From the NCBI RefSeq assembly GCF_010894435.1, contig NZ_JAAIXZ010000003.1, forward strand, positions 496,001 through 560,000: a DNA stretch of 64,000 bases. Direction: 5' to 3'. The notes under the pieces were generated by a model. It was given only the letters and a program-made list of their open reading frames with translations. It was not told the origin of the DNA and did no database searches. A program made the position numbers and the translations under genes. Positions 18,473 to 26,468 of the stretch are shown here, in pieces. Source of the DNA: Pyxidicoccus trucidator (GTDB taxonomy: Bacteria > Myxococcota > Myxococcia > Myxococcales > Myxococcaceae). The stretch's first letter is position 1; every line of letters starts with the position of its first letter.

Positions 18473-18898
18473 TCAGTCCGCGAGCTTTTCCGGCAGCACG
18501 CCCACGGTGATGTCCCCGCCCCGGGCGAGGTCCAGCACGTCCATGGCGGCGCCGTACGGCACGTCATCGCTGGCGTCGAAGAACACAATCTTGTCCGGGC
18601 GCGCGTTGAGCATGCGCTGGAGGCGGGCCACCACCTGCTCGCGTGGCACTTCCTCCCGGTTGATGCGCAGCACGCCGGCCCTGTCCACCGTGAGCACCAC
18701 CGGCGGCAGTGCGTCGGGCGGAGGCGGCGGTGGGTCCTGCTTGTCGCTCTTCGCGGGCACGTTCATCCACATCTGCTTGGTGAGCAGCGGGGTGACGACC
18801 ATGAAGATGATGAGCAGGACGAGCACCACGTCCACCAGCGGCGTCACGTTCATGGTCGGGCGAAGTCCGCCCTTTCCGCCTCCGACATCGAATGCCAT
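18473..18898 (-). CDS. ExbD/TolR-type biopolymer transport protein
   Basis: 141 aa. It has the family layout: short N-terminal cytoplasmic tail, one membrane helix in NVTPLVDVVLVLLIIFMVV (about 19-38) containing the functional Asp, then a periplasmic domain with VVARLQRMLNARPDKIVFFDAS. It works with ExbB and TonB to pass the proton gradient to the receptor. It is the second of two adjacent ExbD genes, 11 bp after the first. The Pro-rich insert (DPPPPPPDALPP) after the helix is longer than in its neighbour. Confidence 0.9.
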   Translation of the reverse strand: MAFDVGGGKGGLRPTMNVTPLVDVVLVLLIIFMVVTPLLTKQMWMNVPAKSDKQDPPPPPPDALPPVVLTVDRAGVLRINREEVPREQVVARLQRMLNARPDKIVFFDASDDVPYGAAMDVLDLARGGDITVGVLPEKLAD

Positions 18899-18909
18899 GG
18901 CGTGCGCTC

Positions 18910-19317
18910 CTAGTTCTTCTGCCTGTCGACGACCTGCAGGTTGATGCCGGGGAAGCCGATGTCCTGCATGGCCTTGAAGACGCCGCGCACCTCGGAGTAG
19001 CGCACGCCGCGGTCGGCCTTCAGCACGACGGGAGCCTCCGGGTCCTTTTGATGCACGGCCTTCAGCTCGGTGAGGAGCGCGTCGCGCTTCAGCTCCTTGC
19101 GGTCGAGGAAGAAGGCGCCGTTGGAGGCCAGGCTCACCGTGAAGGGCTTGAGCTCCTTGTTCTCCTTGTCCGGGTTGGTGGCCGTGGGCAGCTCCACGGA
19201 GGCGCCGGCTTCAATCTGGGGCGTGACGACCATGAAGATGATGAGGAGGACGAGCACCACGTCCACCAGCGGCGTCACGTTCATCTCCGGAACGATGGCC
19301 CTACGCGGGGTGGACAT
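18910..19317 (-). CDS. ExbD/TolR-type biopolymer transport protein
   Basis: 135 aa from ATG 19317, which has AAGGAG eight bases upstream. Membrane helix PLVDVVLVLLIIFMVVTP (about residues 16-33) carries the conserved Asp. The periplasmic part has PVVLKADRGVRYSEVRGVF, the usual ExbD peptidoglycan-side domain. Its start lies inside the end of exbB (17-bp overlap), so translation of the two is coupled. Two ExbD paralogs with one ExbB is common in TonB loci of Myxococcota and other phyla. Confidence 0.9.
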   Translation of the reverse strand: MSTPRRAIVPEMNVTPLVDVVLVLLIIFMVVTPQIEAGASVELPTATNPDKENKELKPFTVSLASNGAFFLDRKELKRDALLTELKAVHQKDPEAPVVLKADRGVRYSEVRGVFKAMQDIGFPGINLQVVDRQKN

Positions 19318-20053
19318 CGCGAGACTCCTTGCGGGCCGCCAGCTCCGGACCGGTGGCCACCGCGGCGCCATTCGTCGCGGCGGGCTTCTGCGGGCCCAGG
19401 TCCTCCAGGTAGTCCATGAACTCGCTCCGGGCGGAGTCGAGGGAGAGCTGGAGCGCGTCCGCGCGGGTGGACAGGAAGTTGAACATCAGCACCGCGGGGA
19501 TGGCGACGAGCAGGCCGAGCGCGGTGACGACGAGCGCCTCGGCGATGCCGGCGGACACCGCGCCCAGGCCGCCGGAGCCCTCCTTGGCGATGCCGGCGAA
19601 GGCCTCGATGATGCCGACCACGGTGCCGAGCAGACCGACGAACGGGGCCACCGAGCCCACGGTGGCGAGCACCGACATGCCCCGGCGCACGTCGGCGCTG
19701 ACGCGGTCATTGATGCGGACCAGCTCGCGGCGGGTGAGCTCGACGGGGCCGAGCTTGCCGGCGGGGAGGCGGCACTTCGCGAGGAAGGTCTTCATTCCGC
19801 CGCCGAGCAGGACGGCCAGGTGGCTGCCCTTGGTGGCCTCGGCCTCCTTCACGAGGGCCTCATGCTGGTGCTGCGCGAGGAACGGGCCGGCCCGGCCGGC
19901 GAAGCGCTTGGAGACGGCGCGGGAGCGGGAGAAGACGAAGAGGCGCTCGAAGAACACCGCGAGGGACGCGACTGCGAAGAGGATGAGCGTCCAGGCGATA
20001 CCCAGGGCGAACACGCCCATGTGGTTGTAGATGTCCCTGAGATTGAAGTTCAT
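19301..20053 (-). CDS. ExbB/TolQ/MotA-type proton channel
   Basis: 250 aa. One helix near the N-terminus (VFALGIAWTLILFAVASLAVFF) is followed by a cytoplasmic loop. Two C-terminal helices hold the family signature: LATVGSVAPFVGLLGTVVGI and GIAEALVVTALGLLVAIPAVLMFN. It forms the inner-membrane proton channel that drives TonB. It is the second gene of the tonB operon, 33 bp after tonB, and overlaps exbD. Confidence 0.92.
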   Translation of the reverse strand: MNFNLRDIYNHMGVFALGIAWTLILFAVASLAVFFERLFVFSRSRAVSKRFAGRAGPFLAQHQHEALVKEAEATKGSHLAVLLGGGMKTFLAKCRLPAGKLGPVELTRRELVRINDRVSADVRRGMSVLATVGSVAPFVGLLGTVVGIIEAFAGIAKEGSGGLGAVSAGIAEALVVTALGLLVAIPAVLMFNFLSTRADALQLSLDSARSEFMDYLEDLGPQKPAATNGAAVATGPELAARKESRDVHPA

Positions 20054-20086
20054 GACGGAGTGCTCCTGGGGGCAGGGCGGTGAGGC

Positions 20087-20860
20087 CTACGACTTGAGGC
20101 GGAAGGGGACCTTGAAGATGCGGTAGACGGCGGTGGGCTGGCCAGACACGACGGCGGGCCGGAAGCGCCACGCCTTCACCGCGGCGAGGGCGGCGCTGGC
20201 GAACGGCTCGTCACCGCGCATGACCTTGAGCTGGGTGACGCGGCCGTCGACTTCGACCACGCCCTTGAGGATGACGAGGCCTTCCTGGCCCTTGGAGCGG
20301 GCCTCGGAGGGGTACTCGGGGATGAGGTTGGACTCGAGCGGCTCCGGAGGCGTGGCGGACTCCGGGAGGTTGATGGGGGCCACGCGGCCACCCCCGCCCG
20401 CGAGTCCCTGGCCGATGCCAGTGCCACCCACGATGCCTCCGGGAACGAGTGCGCCGGTGCCGCCCACGGCGATGGGCGCGGCGGCGACAGTCTCCCGCTC
20501 GGCCTCGGGAGGCTTCGTCAGCGGCACGGCGTCTGGGGCGACGAGCGGCGCGGGCGCCACGGTGGGCGCGGCGGGCGGCGGTGCCTTGGCGATGGGAGCC
20601 GGCTTGGGGGCCAGCTTCGGCTTGGGAGCGGGTGGAGGCGGAGGCGGAGGCGGGGGTGGCTTCACCTCGACGACGGGAGGCGGGGGCGGACGGAAGACCA
20701 CGTCCACGCCCTTCTTCTCCTCGATGACCTCGCGCACCTTGCTGGCCGCGGACACGACGGCGACGCCGATCAGCACGAAGACGCCGATGGACGCCGTGGT
20801 GGAGAGCGCGAACCGCCGGGCCGAGGCAACGTCAGTGGCGCTTTCGAACGTTTCGAACAT
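20087..20860 (-). CDS. TonB energy transducer
   Basis: 257 aa from ATG 20860. A cytoplasmic start (MFETFE) leads to one membrane anchor (about 19-38, STTASIGVFVLIGVAVVSA), a Pro/Lys-rich periplasmic spacer (PPPPPPPAPKPKLAPKPAP) and a C-terminal TonB domain (about 175-257) with YPSEARSKGQEGLVILKGVV and AVKAWRFRPA. It couples the ExbB-ExbD motor to the receptor encoded downstream. First gene of the operon; candidate operator sites lie just upstream. Confidence 0.9.
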   Translation of the reverse strand: MFETFESATDVASARRFALSTTASIGVFVLIGVAVVSAASKVREVIEEKKGVDVVFRPPPPPVVEVKPPPPPPPPPPAPKPKLAPKPAPIAKAPPPAAPTVAPAPLVAPDAVPLTKPPEAERETVAAAPIAVGGTGALVPGGIVGGTGIGQGLAGGGGRVAPINLPESATPPEPLESNLIPEYPSEARSKGQEGLVILKGVVEVDGRVTQLKVMRGDEPFASAALAAVKAWRFRPAVVSGQPTAVYRIFKVPFRLKS

Positions 20861-20907
20861 GGCTGGACCGCATATAGCGACGCCATGTTTCAGGCAGGTC
20901 CGGGAGC

Positions 20908-20947
20908 CGTGACACTTCGCTACCAACACCATGGCGGAAGTGTCACG
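20908..20947. promoter_or_regulatory. Inverted repeat upstream of tonB operon
   Basis: CGTGACACTTC (20908-20918) and GAAGTGTCACG (20937-20947) are perfect 11-bp inverted repeats, 18 bp apart, starting 48 bp upstream of tonB. More TGTCACG or GTGTGACA half sites occur at 21011, 21046 and 21117. This may be an operator for a dimeric regulator controlling uptake. It could also be a stem-loop in the leader. Confidence 0.5.
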
Positions 20948-21079
20948 ACGCTCGGCTGGCTGCTTGCGCGTGAGCTGCGTGTGACCGCGCCATCACGCGA
21001 AAGCCAGGAATGTCACGGAACCCGTACGCGTGTCGGCCGTGCCGGGTGTGACAGGGCCTTCAGGTGGATGACGAAAGCG

Positions 21080-22339
21080 TCACGGCACGCGCATGCCGAG
21101 CAACGTGCGGGGCAGCCGTGACAGCTCGCCCGCTGTCGTCACGGCGCGGGGCGCACCTGCCCGGCGCACCTGCCACAGCAGCGCGATGAGCAGCACGGAG
21201 TAGATGACGGCGAACGGGCGCCACAGGAGGACGTCGTGTGACAGCGCGGGCCCGAAGACCGAGTCGGAGACGAGGACGCCGGTGAGGGCGACGAGCGCCA
21301 CGAGCGCGAGGTTGGGCTTGTAGCGGCTCTCGGCGGCGGCGCGCATCAAGGGCCAGGCGAGGACGTAGTTGGCGCGCCATGCGAGCGGGGACAGGAGCGT
21401 CACGCCCAGGCAGCACATGGCCAGCAGGTCCGCGGGACCGGGCCGCGCCCACACGACGGCCGCGAGGAAGAGCGCGATGGCGAGCCCCTGCGCGAGCGTC
21501 ATGCTCCCCGGAGGAGGGATGGACTCCGCGGGCAGCACGAGCGACAGCAGCAGCGTGGGCAGCCCCTGCGGGTTGGCGCCGAGCGCCCAGGGCGGCGTGG
21601 TGCGCGCGAGCGTCTCGCTCCACAGCTGGAGCTGCGTGAGGCTGCCCTCCCAGCCATAGCGGGCGAGGGTGGGGAGCGCGAGCAGGACGCCGATGGCGGC
21701 GGTGGCGCCGATGACGCGCCAGTGGCGGCGCCAGAGGAAGAAGAGGCCGACGAGCGCGGCGGGCGGCTTGAGGAGGAAGGCGACGGCGAAGGCGGTGGCG
21801 GGACGCCAGACCTGGCCACGCTCGGCGCCGAGGGTGGAGAGGACGATGAGCAGGAGGAGGACGGCGTCGACCTGCCCGTAGAACAGCTCGAAGGTGAAGG
21901 CGGGGAGGAGGGCGAGGGTGGCGAGGCCGGGGCCCCAGGCCCAGGGCGTGGACTCGGAGGGGCCCGGCGCGGCGCGACGGGTGAGGCGGGCCACGGCGGC
22001 GAGCGCGAGGATGGAGCCCAGGTTCCACAGGGCGACGGCGACGCGCGCGGGGAAGAAGGTGAAGGGGATGAAGAGGGGCGCGGTGACGGGCGCGTACTTG
22101 AACGGCATGGTGCCGTCGGACACGCGGTACAGGTCGGTGCCCTCGAGGAAGCGCTCGGCGGCGGTGAGGTAGACGCGGAAGTCCACGCCGCGCCGGGGAT
22201 GCTGACCCACGGCCACCGCGGCGACGAGGAGCACGGCGAGCACGAGCCACCAGAACCAGCGGGCCCACGTGTCGGAGCGGCTCTCACGGGCCTCCGGCGC
22301 GGTGTTCACGGCGGTGGGAGACTGGGGCGCGGAGCTCAT
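21080..22339 (-). CDS. GT87-like (DUF2029) membrane glycosyltransferase
   Basis: 419 aa, about 10-11 membrane segments. After the first helix (WFWWLVLAVLLVAAVAVG) comes RRGVDFRVYLTAAERFLEG and a further VSDGTMPFKYAPVTAPLF segment, the first-loop signature of DUF2029/GT87 proteins, with an Asp expected to be catalytic. Later features are YGQVD and LLKPPAALV. Characterised GT87 members are polyprenyl-phosphate-mannose-dependent mannosyltransferases of actinobacteria; here the sugar donor and acceptor are unknown. The gene stands alone between the TonB operon and the reductase. Confidence 0.8.
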   Translation of the reverse strand: MSSAPQSPTAVNTAPEARESRSDTWARWFWWLVLAVLLVAAVAVGQHPRRGVDFRVYLTAAERFLEGTDLYRVSDGTMPFKYAPVTAPLFIPFTFFPARVAVALWNLGSILALAAVARLTRRAAPGPSESTPWAWGPGLATLALLPAFTFELFYGQVDAVLLLLIVLSTLGAERGQVWRPATAFAVAFLLKPPAALVGLFFLWRRHWRVIGATAAIGVLLALPTLARYGWEGSLTQLQLWSETLARTTPPWALGANPQGLPTLLLSLVLPAESIPPPGSMTLAQGLAIALFLAAVVWARPGPADLLAMCCLGVTLLSPLAWRANYVLAWPLMRAAAESRYKPNLALVALVALTGVLVSDSVFGPALSHDVLLWRPFAVIYSVLLIALLWQVRRAGAPRAVTTAGELSRLPRTLLGMRVP

Positions 22340-22525
22340 GGCAGCGGGCTCCCGCGCGTGAGCTGGGCGTCACTCTGGAAGAGGGCGGAGGCGCCGACGT
22401 GGCGCGAGTGACCCGGAGCAGCGGTGTTCATCAAGGAGGCAGGGGAGGCGAGGGGGCCGGCACCATTTCATGCTGGCCGCCGCACGGCAACGGAGGCGCG
22501 CACCCGCGGCTTCCCGGCGGCGTCG

Positions 22526-23923
22526 CTACAGCCCGTACGCCTCCAGCAGCCGCAGCCACACCTCGCTCATGGTGGGGAACGACGGCACCGCATGCCAGAG
22601 CGTGTCGAGTGACACCTCTCCGGCCACGGCAATCGTCGCCGCGTGCAGCATCTCCCCCACCCCTGGCCCGGTGAAGGTGGCGCCGACGATGACCCGGCGC
22701 TTCTCGTCCACCACCAGCTGCGCCGTGCCTTTCAGCCCCTGGCCCAGCAGGCTGGTGCCGGACACGTTCTGCATCTCATACCGCACCGTGCGCACCGGCA
22801 GCTTCGCCTCGCGCGCCTGGGACTCGGTGAGGCCCACGCTCGCCACCTGGGGGTGCGTGAAGATGACCTGCGGCGTCGCCTTCGCGTCCGCCCACGCGTG
22901 CGCCTGCTTCCCCGCGATGACGTCTCCCACCAGCCGCCCCTGGTACTTGCCCATGTGCGTGAGGAGGTTCCGGCCATTCACGTCGCCGCACGCGTAGAGC
23001 CAACCGCCCTCCACGCCCTTCGCCCGGAGCTGGTCGTCCACCTCGACGGACTTCCCGGCCGACAGGCCCACCGACTCCAGCCCCAGCCCCTCCGTGCGCG
23101 CCACGCGGCCCATGCCTACCAGCAGCGCGTCCGCGCGGACCTCCTCGCCATTCGTGAGCGTCACCGTCACCTCGCCCTGTCCCCCGGCGCGCTTCACCCG
23201 CGCGGCCGTCGTGCCGAGCAACACCCGCACGCCCTCCTCGCGCAGCGCCTCCGCCACCTGCTCACCGACGAAGGGCTCGAAGCGCGACAGCAGGCTCTTG
23301 CCTCGCTGGGCCAGCGTCACCTCCGAGCCCAGGGCGCGCCACGCCTGGGCCAGCTCCACCGCCACCACGCCGCCGCCGAGCACCACCAGCCGCTTCGGCA
23401 CCTCCTTTGCTCCGGTGCCCCCGCGGTTGTCCCAGGGGTTCGCCTCCTTCAGCCCCGGGATGTCCGGCAGGCGCGGCTTGCTGCCGGTGGCCAGCACCAC
23501 GGCGCGCCGGGCCTCCAGCTCGCGCACGGTGCCGTCCTTGCCCTCCACGCGCACCTTGCGCGGGCCGGTGAGCTTCCCGCTGCCGCGCACCACCGTCAGC
23601 TTCGCGCTCTCCGCCCACTTCACCTGCGAGTCGTCGCGGTAGTTGCTGACCATGTAGTCGCGGTGCGCCAGCACCGCGCTCGCCACCAGCGGGCCCTTGA
23701 TGGCCTCGCGTGCGCCGGGCGCGTGCTTCGCCAGCCACAGCGCCTCGGCGGGACGCAGCAGCGCCTTGCTGGGGATGCAGGCCCAGTAGGAGCACTCGCC
23801 GCCGATGAGCTCCTGCTCCACCAGCGCCACAGACAATCCGGCCGCCGCGGCGCGCGCCCCGGCGTTCTCCCCCGCGGGCCCCGCGCCAATCACCACCACA
23901 TCGAAGGCTTCCGCCATATGCAT
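22526..23923 (-). CDS. FAD-dependent disulfide reductase (MerA/Lpd-like)
   Basis: 465 aa. FAD-binding VVVIGAGPAG at the N-terminus; redox pair in GECSYWACIPSKALL (C-x4-C); NAD(P)H-binding VVLGGGVVAVELAQAW (about 180-195); second FAD site ACGDVNGR; dimer domain with FTHPQVASVGLTE; C-terminal HAVPSFPTMSE. This is class I pyridine nucleotide-disulfide oxidoreductase, nearest to mercuric-reductase-like/dihydrolipoyl dehydrogenase. No MerA C-terminal Cys pair or HMA domain is present, so mercury reduction is unlikely. Start is ATG 23923 or 23917. A CACCCC-GT-GGGGTG hairpin (23925-23938) overlaps the ribosome binding region. Confidence 0.88.
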   Translation of the reverse strand: MHMAEAFDVVVIGAGPAGENAGARAAAAGLSVALVEQELIGGECSYWACIPSKALLRPAEALWLAKHAPGAREAIKGPLVASAVLAHRDYMVSNYRDDSQVKWAESAKLTVVRGSGKLTGPRKVRVEGKDGTVRELEARRAVVLATGSKPRLPDIPGLKEANPWDNRGGTGAKEVPKRLVVLGGGVVAVELAQAWRALGSEVTLAQRGKSLLSRFEPFVGEQVAEALREEGVRVLLGTTAARVKRAGGQGEVTVTLTNGEEVRADALLVGMGRVARTEGLGLESVGLSAGKSVEVDDQLRAKGVEGGWLYACGDVNGRNLLTHMGKYQGRLVGDVIAGKQAHAWADAKATPQVIFTHPQVASVGLTESQAREAKLPVRTVRYEMQNVSGTSLLGQGLKGTAQLVVDEKRRVIVGATFTGPGVGEMLHAATIAVAGEVSLDTLWHAVPSFPTMSEVWLRLLEAYGL

Positions 23924-24451
23924 GCACCCCGTGGGGTGTGGCGTAGGCCGCGACGCGGGAAGGTCCAATCCAACAAGGGGCTCACGTCGGCTGGTGGAAA
24001 GTACGGGTGGTAGCCAGATGACACCTGCGCCCGCGTGGCGTCCCGCACCAGGCGGCGTCCGGCCCCGATTCCGGTGCCCGCGTGTCAGGAACTCCCGGGC
24101 CCGTGCGTCCGTGACGGCGTTGACGTGGGTGTGGCGCGAAGGCGCCTTGCCGGTGAATGAACGCGAGTCCGTGCCGGAGCCCGTGCGCGGCGGGAGGTGT
24201 GCCATGGGGACTGCAATGAACGGTGTCTCGGGTTGCTCCTCGCCGTGTGCGCCTGTCCGGGTCTGACCTCCTCCCTCGCGAAGCCTGAGCGCTGAGTGGG
24301 ATGGAGCGGGTCTCCGCTTCCTGGAGCCGCATGCGCGCGCGGAGCCGTAGCCGCCGTGCATCCGGCCGGCGTGTGCCTTGCGTGTCTCGTGGCGTGACGC
24401 CCGGGACGCACGGAGCCCACGCGCGGCCTGCTGAAAACCGTTCGTCCACTC
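23924..24451. other. Divergent intergenic region, 528 bp
   Basis: Lies between the reductase (minus) and rbfA-like gene (plus). Open frames here lack credible codon bias or starts. Apart from the CACCCC/GGGGTG inverted repeat at the reductase start I see no clear regulatory site. Confidence 0.4.
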
Positions 24452-24907
24452 ATGTCTTCTTCCAGGAATCGCCGTCCCCGAGCGCCTCGTGGGCGCGAGG
24501 GCTCCTCGCTGTCGTCGTTCCCGTCGTCTCCGTCCGAAAACCCGTCCGCGCGCCACCTGCGCGTGCAGTCCTCCCTGTTCCAGGAGGTGTCCCTGCTCTT
24601 CCGTGGCGAGCTGTCCGACCCACGGCTCGAAGGCGTCTCGCTGTCGTCGTTCGAGCTGTCCCCGGATGGCCGCCTCGTCCGTATCGGCTACACGCTGACT
24701 CCGGAGTCCGCCGTCTCCGGCTCCCGCGCCGTGCAGGAGGCGCTCGAACACGCGAGCGGCTACCTGCGCTCGCAGCTCGCGCTCCATCTCAACCTGAAGC
24801 GGGTGCCCCAGCTGCGCTTCATCTACATCGGCGTGGCGGAGCCCCAGCCGGACACGCCCGAGCCGGGCACTCCCGCTGACTCCGACGAGGAAGGGGGCGA
24901 GCGATGA
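24452..24907 (+). CDS. Ribosome-binding factor A-like protein
   Basis: 151 aa. Residues about 30-130 match RbfA, a one-domain KH-fold protein that binds 16S rRNA during 30S maturation: RHLRVQSSLFQEVSLLFRGE, DPRLEGVSLSSFELSPDG, LRSQLALHLNLKRVPQLRFI. An Arg/Ser-rich N-tail and an acidic C-tail (PADSDEEGGE) flank it. It overlaps the rtcB start by 4 bp. RbfA normally lies in the nusA-infB operon, so this may be a second copy with a special role. Confidence 0.8.
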   Translation: MSSSRNRRPRAPRGREGSSLSSFPSSPSENPSARHLRVQSSLFQEVSLLFRGELSDPRLEGVSLSSFELSPDGRLVRIGYTLTPESAVSGSRAVQEALEHASGYLRSQLALHLNLKRVPQLRFIYIGVAEPQPDTPEPGTPADSDEEGGER

Positions 24908-26061
24908 TGCCCCGCATCCTCCAGCCGGAGCCCGGCGCCGTGCCCATCCTCGTCTGGGCCCGCGCGCTGCCCCCGGGCGCGGAGAAGCAGCTCCGCCTCC
25001 TTGCCGCCCAGCCCTACGTCGTCGAGCACGTGGCCGCCATGCCGGACGTCCACATGTCCTCGGGCGTCGCGGTGGGCACCGTCTTCGCCACCGCGCACCA
25101 CGTCGTGCCCGGCGCGCTGGGCGGTGACCTGGGCTGCGGCGTGAGCTCGTACCGCTTCCCCCAGCCCGCCGCGCTCCCGGGGCGCGACGTGCTGGAGCCG
25201 CTCCTCGCGCGGCTGGCCCGCGAGGTGCCGGTGGGCGACTCCGTCCATCGGGGCGGGGGCGTGCCCCTCCCGCCCGGGCTGGAGTCCCCGCCGCTGTCCA
25301 CCCAGAAGCTGCGCCACGCCTGGGAGCGGCTCGCGCCGCGACACCTGGGCACCCTTGGCGGGGGCAACCACTTCCTGGAGCTGGACCGCGACGCGGAGGG
25401 AGACGTCTGGCTGCTCCTGCACACCGGCTCGCGCGGGGTGGGGGCCGCCATCGCCGACCACCACCTGCGCGTGGCCCGGGCGCTCGGTGAGGGCAGCCTG
25501 CCCGCGCTGAGCACGCACACCCCCGAGGGCCTCGCCTGCCTCGCGGACCTCGACCTGGCCTGCCGCTTCGCCCGTGCCAACCGGGACGCCATCGCCGCGC
25601 GCGCGTTGCCCCGGGTGGCCGAGGTGCTCGGCGTGTCCCCGGACCCGGCGTCCACCCTGGACGTGCACCACAACCACGTCGCCACGGAGGTGCACGGAGG
25701 CCGCACGCTCCACGTCCACCGCAAGGGCGCGGTGGGGCTGGAGGCCGGGCAGCGGGGGCTCATCCCCGGCTCCATGGGCACGGCCTCCTACGTGGTGGAG
25801 GGCCGGGGCGAGCCCCGGGCCTTCCGCTCCTGCTCCCACGGAGCGGGCCGCGTCCTCACCCGGACCGAGGCCCGCGTCCGCATCCGCCCGGCCGCCCTGG
25901 AGCACGCGCTGCGCCGCGTGGTGTACGACCGGGGCCGCGCCGCGTCCCTCGTCGAGGAGGCCCCGGCTGCCTACCGTGACATCACCGAGGTGCTGGAGGA
26001 CGAGGCCGACCTCGTCACCCCGCTCCTGCGCCTCACGCCCCTGGCCGTCCTCAAGGGCTGA
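24904..26061 (+). CDS. rtcB: RNA-splicing ligase RtcB
   Basis: 385 aa, somewhat shorter than typical RtcB. All motifs are present: MPDVHMSSGVAVGTVFA, GALGGDLGCGVSSY (metal-binding Asp and Cys), GTLGGGNHFLEL, LHTGSRGVG, HHNHV, GSMGTASYVVEG and SHGAGR, whose His takes GMP. The enzyme joins RNA 2',3'-cyclic phosphate or 3'-phosphate ends to 5'-OH using GTP and Mn2+. It is translationally coupled to the rbfA-like gene (ATGA overlap). No RtcA or archease gene is visible. A Gln tRNA gene lies 270 bp downstream. Confidence 0.93.
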   Translation: MMPRILQPEPGAVPILVWARALPPGAEKQLRLLAAQPYVVEHVAAMPDVHMSSGVAVGTVFATAHHVVPGALGGDLGCGVSSYRFPQPAALPGRDVLEPLLARLAREVPVGDSVHRGGGVPLPPGLESPPLSTQKLRHAWERLAPRHLGTLGGGNHFLELDRDAEGDVWLLLHTGSRGVGAAIADHHLRVARALGEGSLPALSTHTPEGLACLADLDLACRFARANRDAIAARALPRVAEVLGVSPDPASTLDVHHNHVATEVHGGRTLHVHRKGAVGLEAGQRGLIPGSMGTASYVVEGRGEPRAFRSCSHGAGRVLTRTEARVRIRPAALEHALRRVVYDRGRAASLVEEAPAAYRDITEVLEDEADLVTPLLRLTPLAVLKG

Positions 26062-26066
26062 GTGAG

Positions 26067-26084
26067 GGGGGGGCCGGCCCCCCC
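26067..26084. terminator. G/C palindrome after rtcB
   Basis: A perfect 18-bp palindrome of seven G, CCGG and seven C begins 6 bp after the rtcB stop. It would form a very stable hairpin without a U-tract. Probable transcript end for rbfA-rtcB. Confidence 0.5.
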
Positions 26085-26331
26085 GCGCCCCTCCACCGGC
26101 GAGGCGGCGCGGGGCCCTTTCCCCCGCTGGGGAGGGGCCCGGCTTCACTCCAGGTCCAGGCCGACAGTGACGCGGGGCCTGGGTTCGGGGGGAGGGGGGA
26201 GAGCCACTCCGGAAAAGGCGCCTCCGGGCGGGTCGGATGGCGGACAAGGCCCGGGAGCCATGTCAGGGTGGGTTCCCGCGCCCGTCGGGATGCCGTAGAA
26301 TCGGGCACCAGAAGTACACGTGCGAACCTGC

Positions 26332-26402
26332 TGGGGCGTCGTCTAATGGCAGGACATCAGACTTTGACTCTGATTATCAAGGTTCGAATCCTTGCGCCCC
26401 AG
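26332..26402 (+). tRNA. tRNA-Gln (anticodon UUG)
   Basis: The acceptor stem TGGGGCG pairs with CGCCCCA (26395-26401), with discriminator G at 26402 and encoded CCA at 26403-26405. The D arm starts GTCTAATGGCAGGAC. The anticodon stem TCAGA/TCTGA encloses CTTTGAC, with TTG as anticodon. The T loop is GGTTCGAATCC. All parts of a Gln tRNA are present. It starts 119 bp upstream of the archaemetzincin gene and could serve as an integration site, though no integrase is seen here. Confidence 0.97.
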
Positions 26403-26468
26403 CCACTCCGCTCCGGGGGGACGCGGTAGCAAGCGCGTCCGTCCGCGTGCATGAAGGACGGTGGCCCG

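Noticed and set aside
15787..18510. A 907-codon open frame opposite the TonB receptor
   Set aside because: The receptor reads clearly on the minus strand. The opposite frame has no start signal, domains or sensible composition.
22526..23923. Mercury resistance gene merA
   Set aside because: The redox pair and fold are shared by many disulfide reductases. The C-terminal Cys pair and HMA domain of MerA are absent, and no merR or merT is near.
23924..24787. Upstream extension of the disulfide reductase to a 753-aa protein
   Set aside because: The extra N-terminal 287 residues are Arg/Gly/Ala-rich without fold, overlap the rbfA-like gene, and the family begins right at MAEAFDVVVIGAGPAG.
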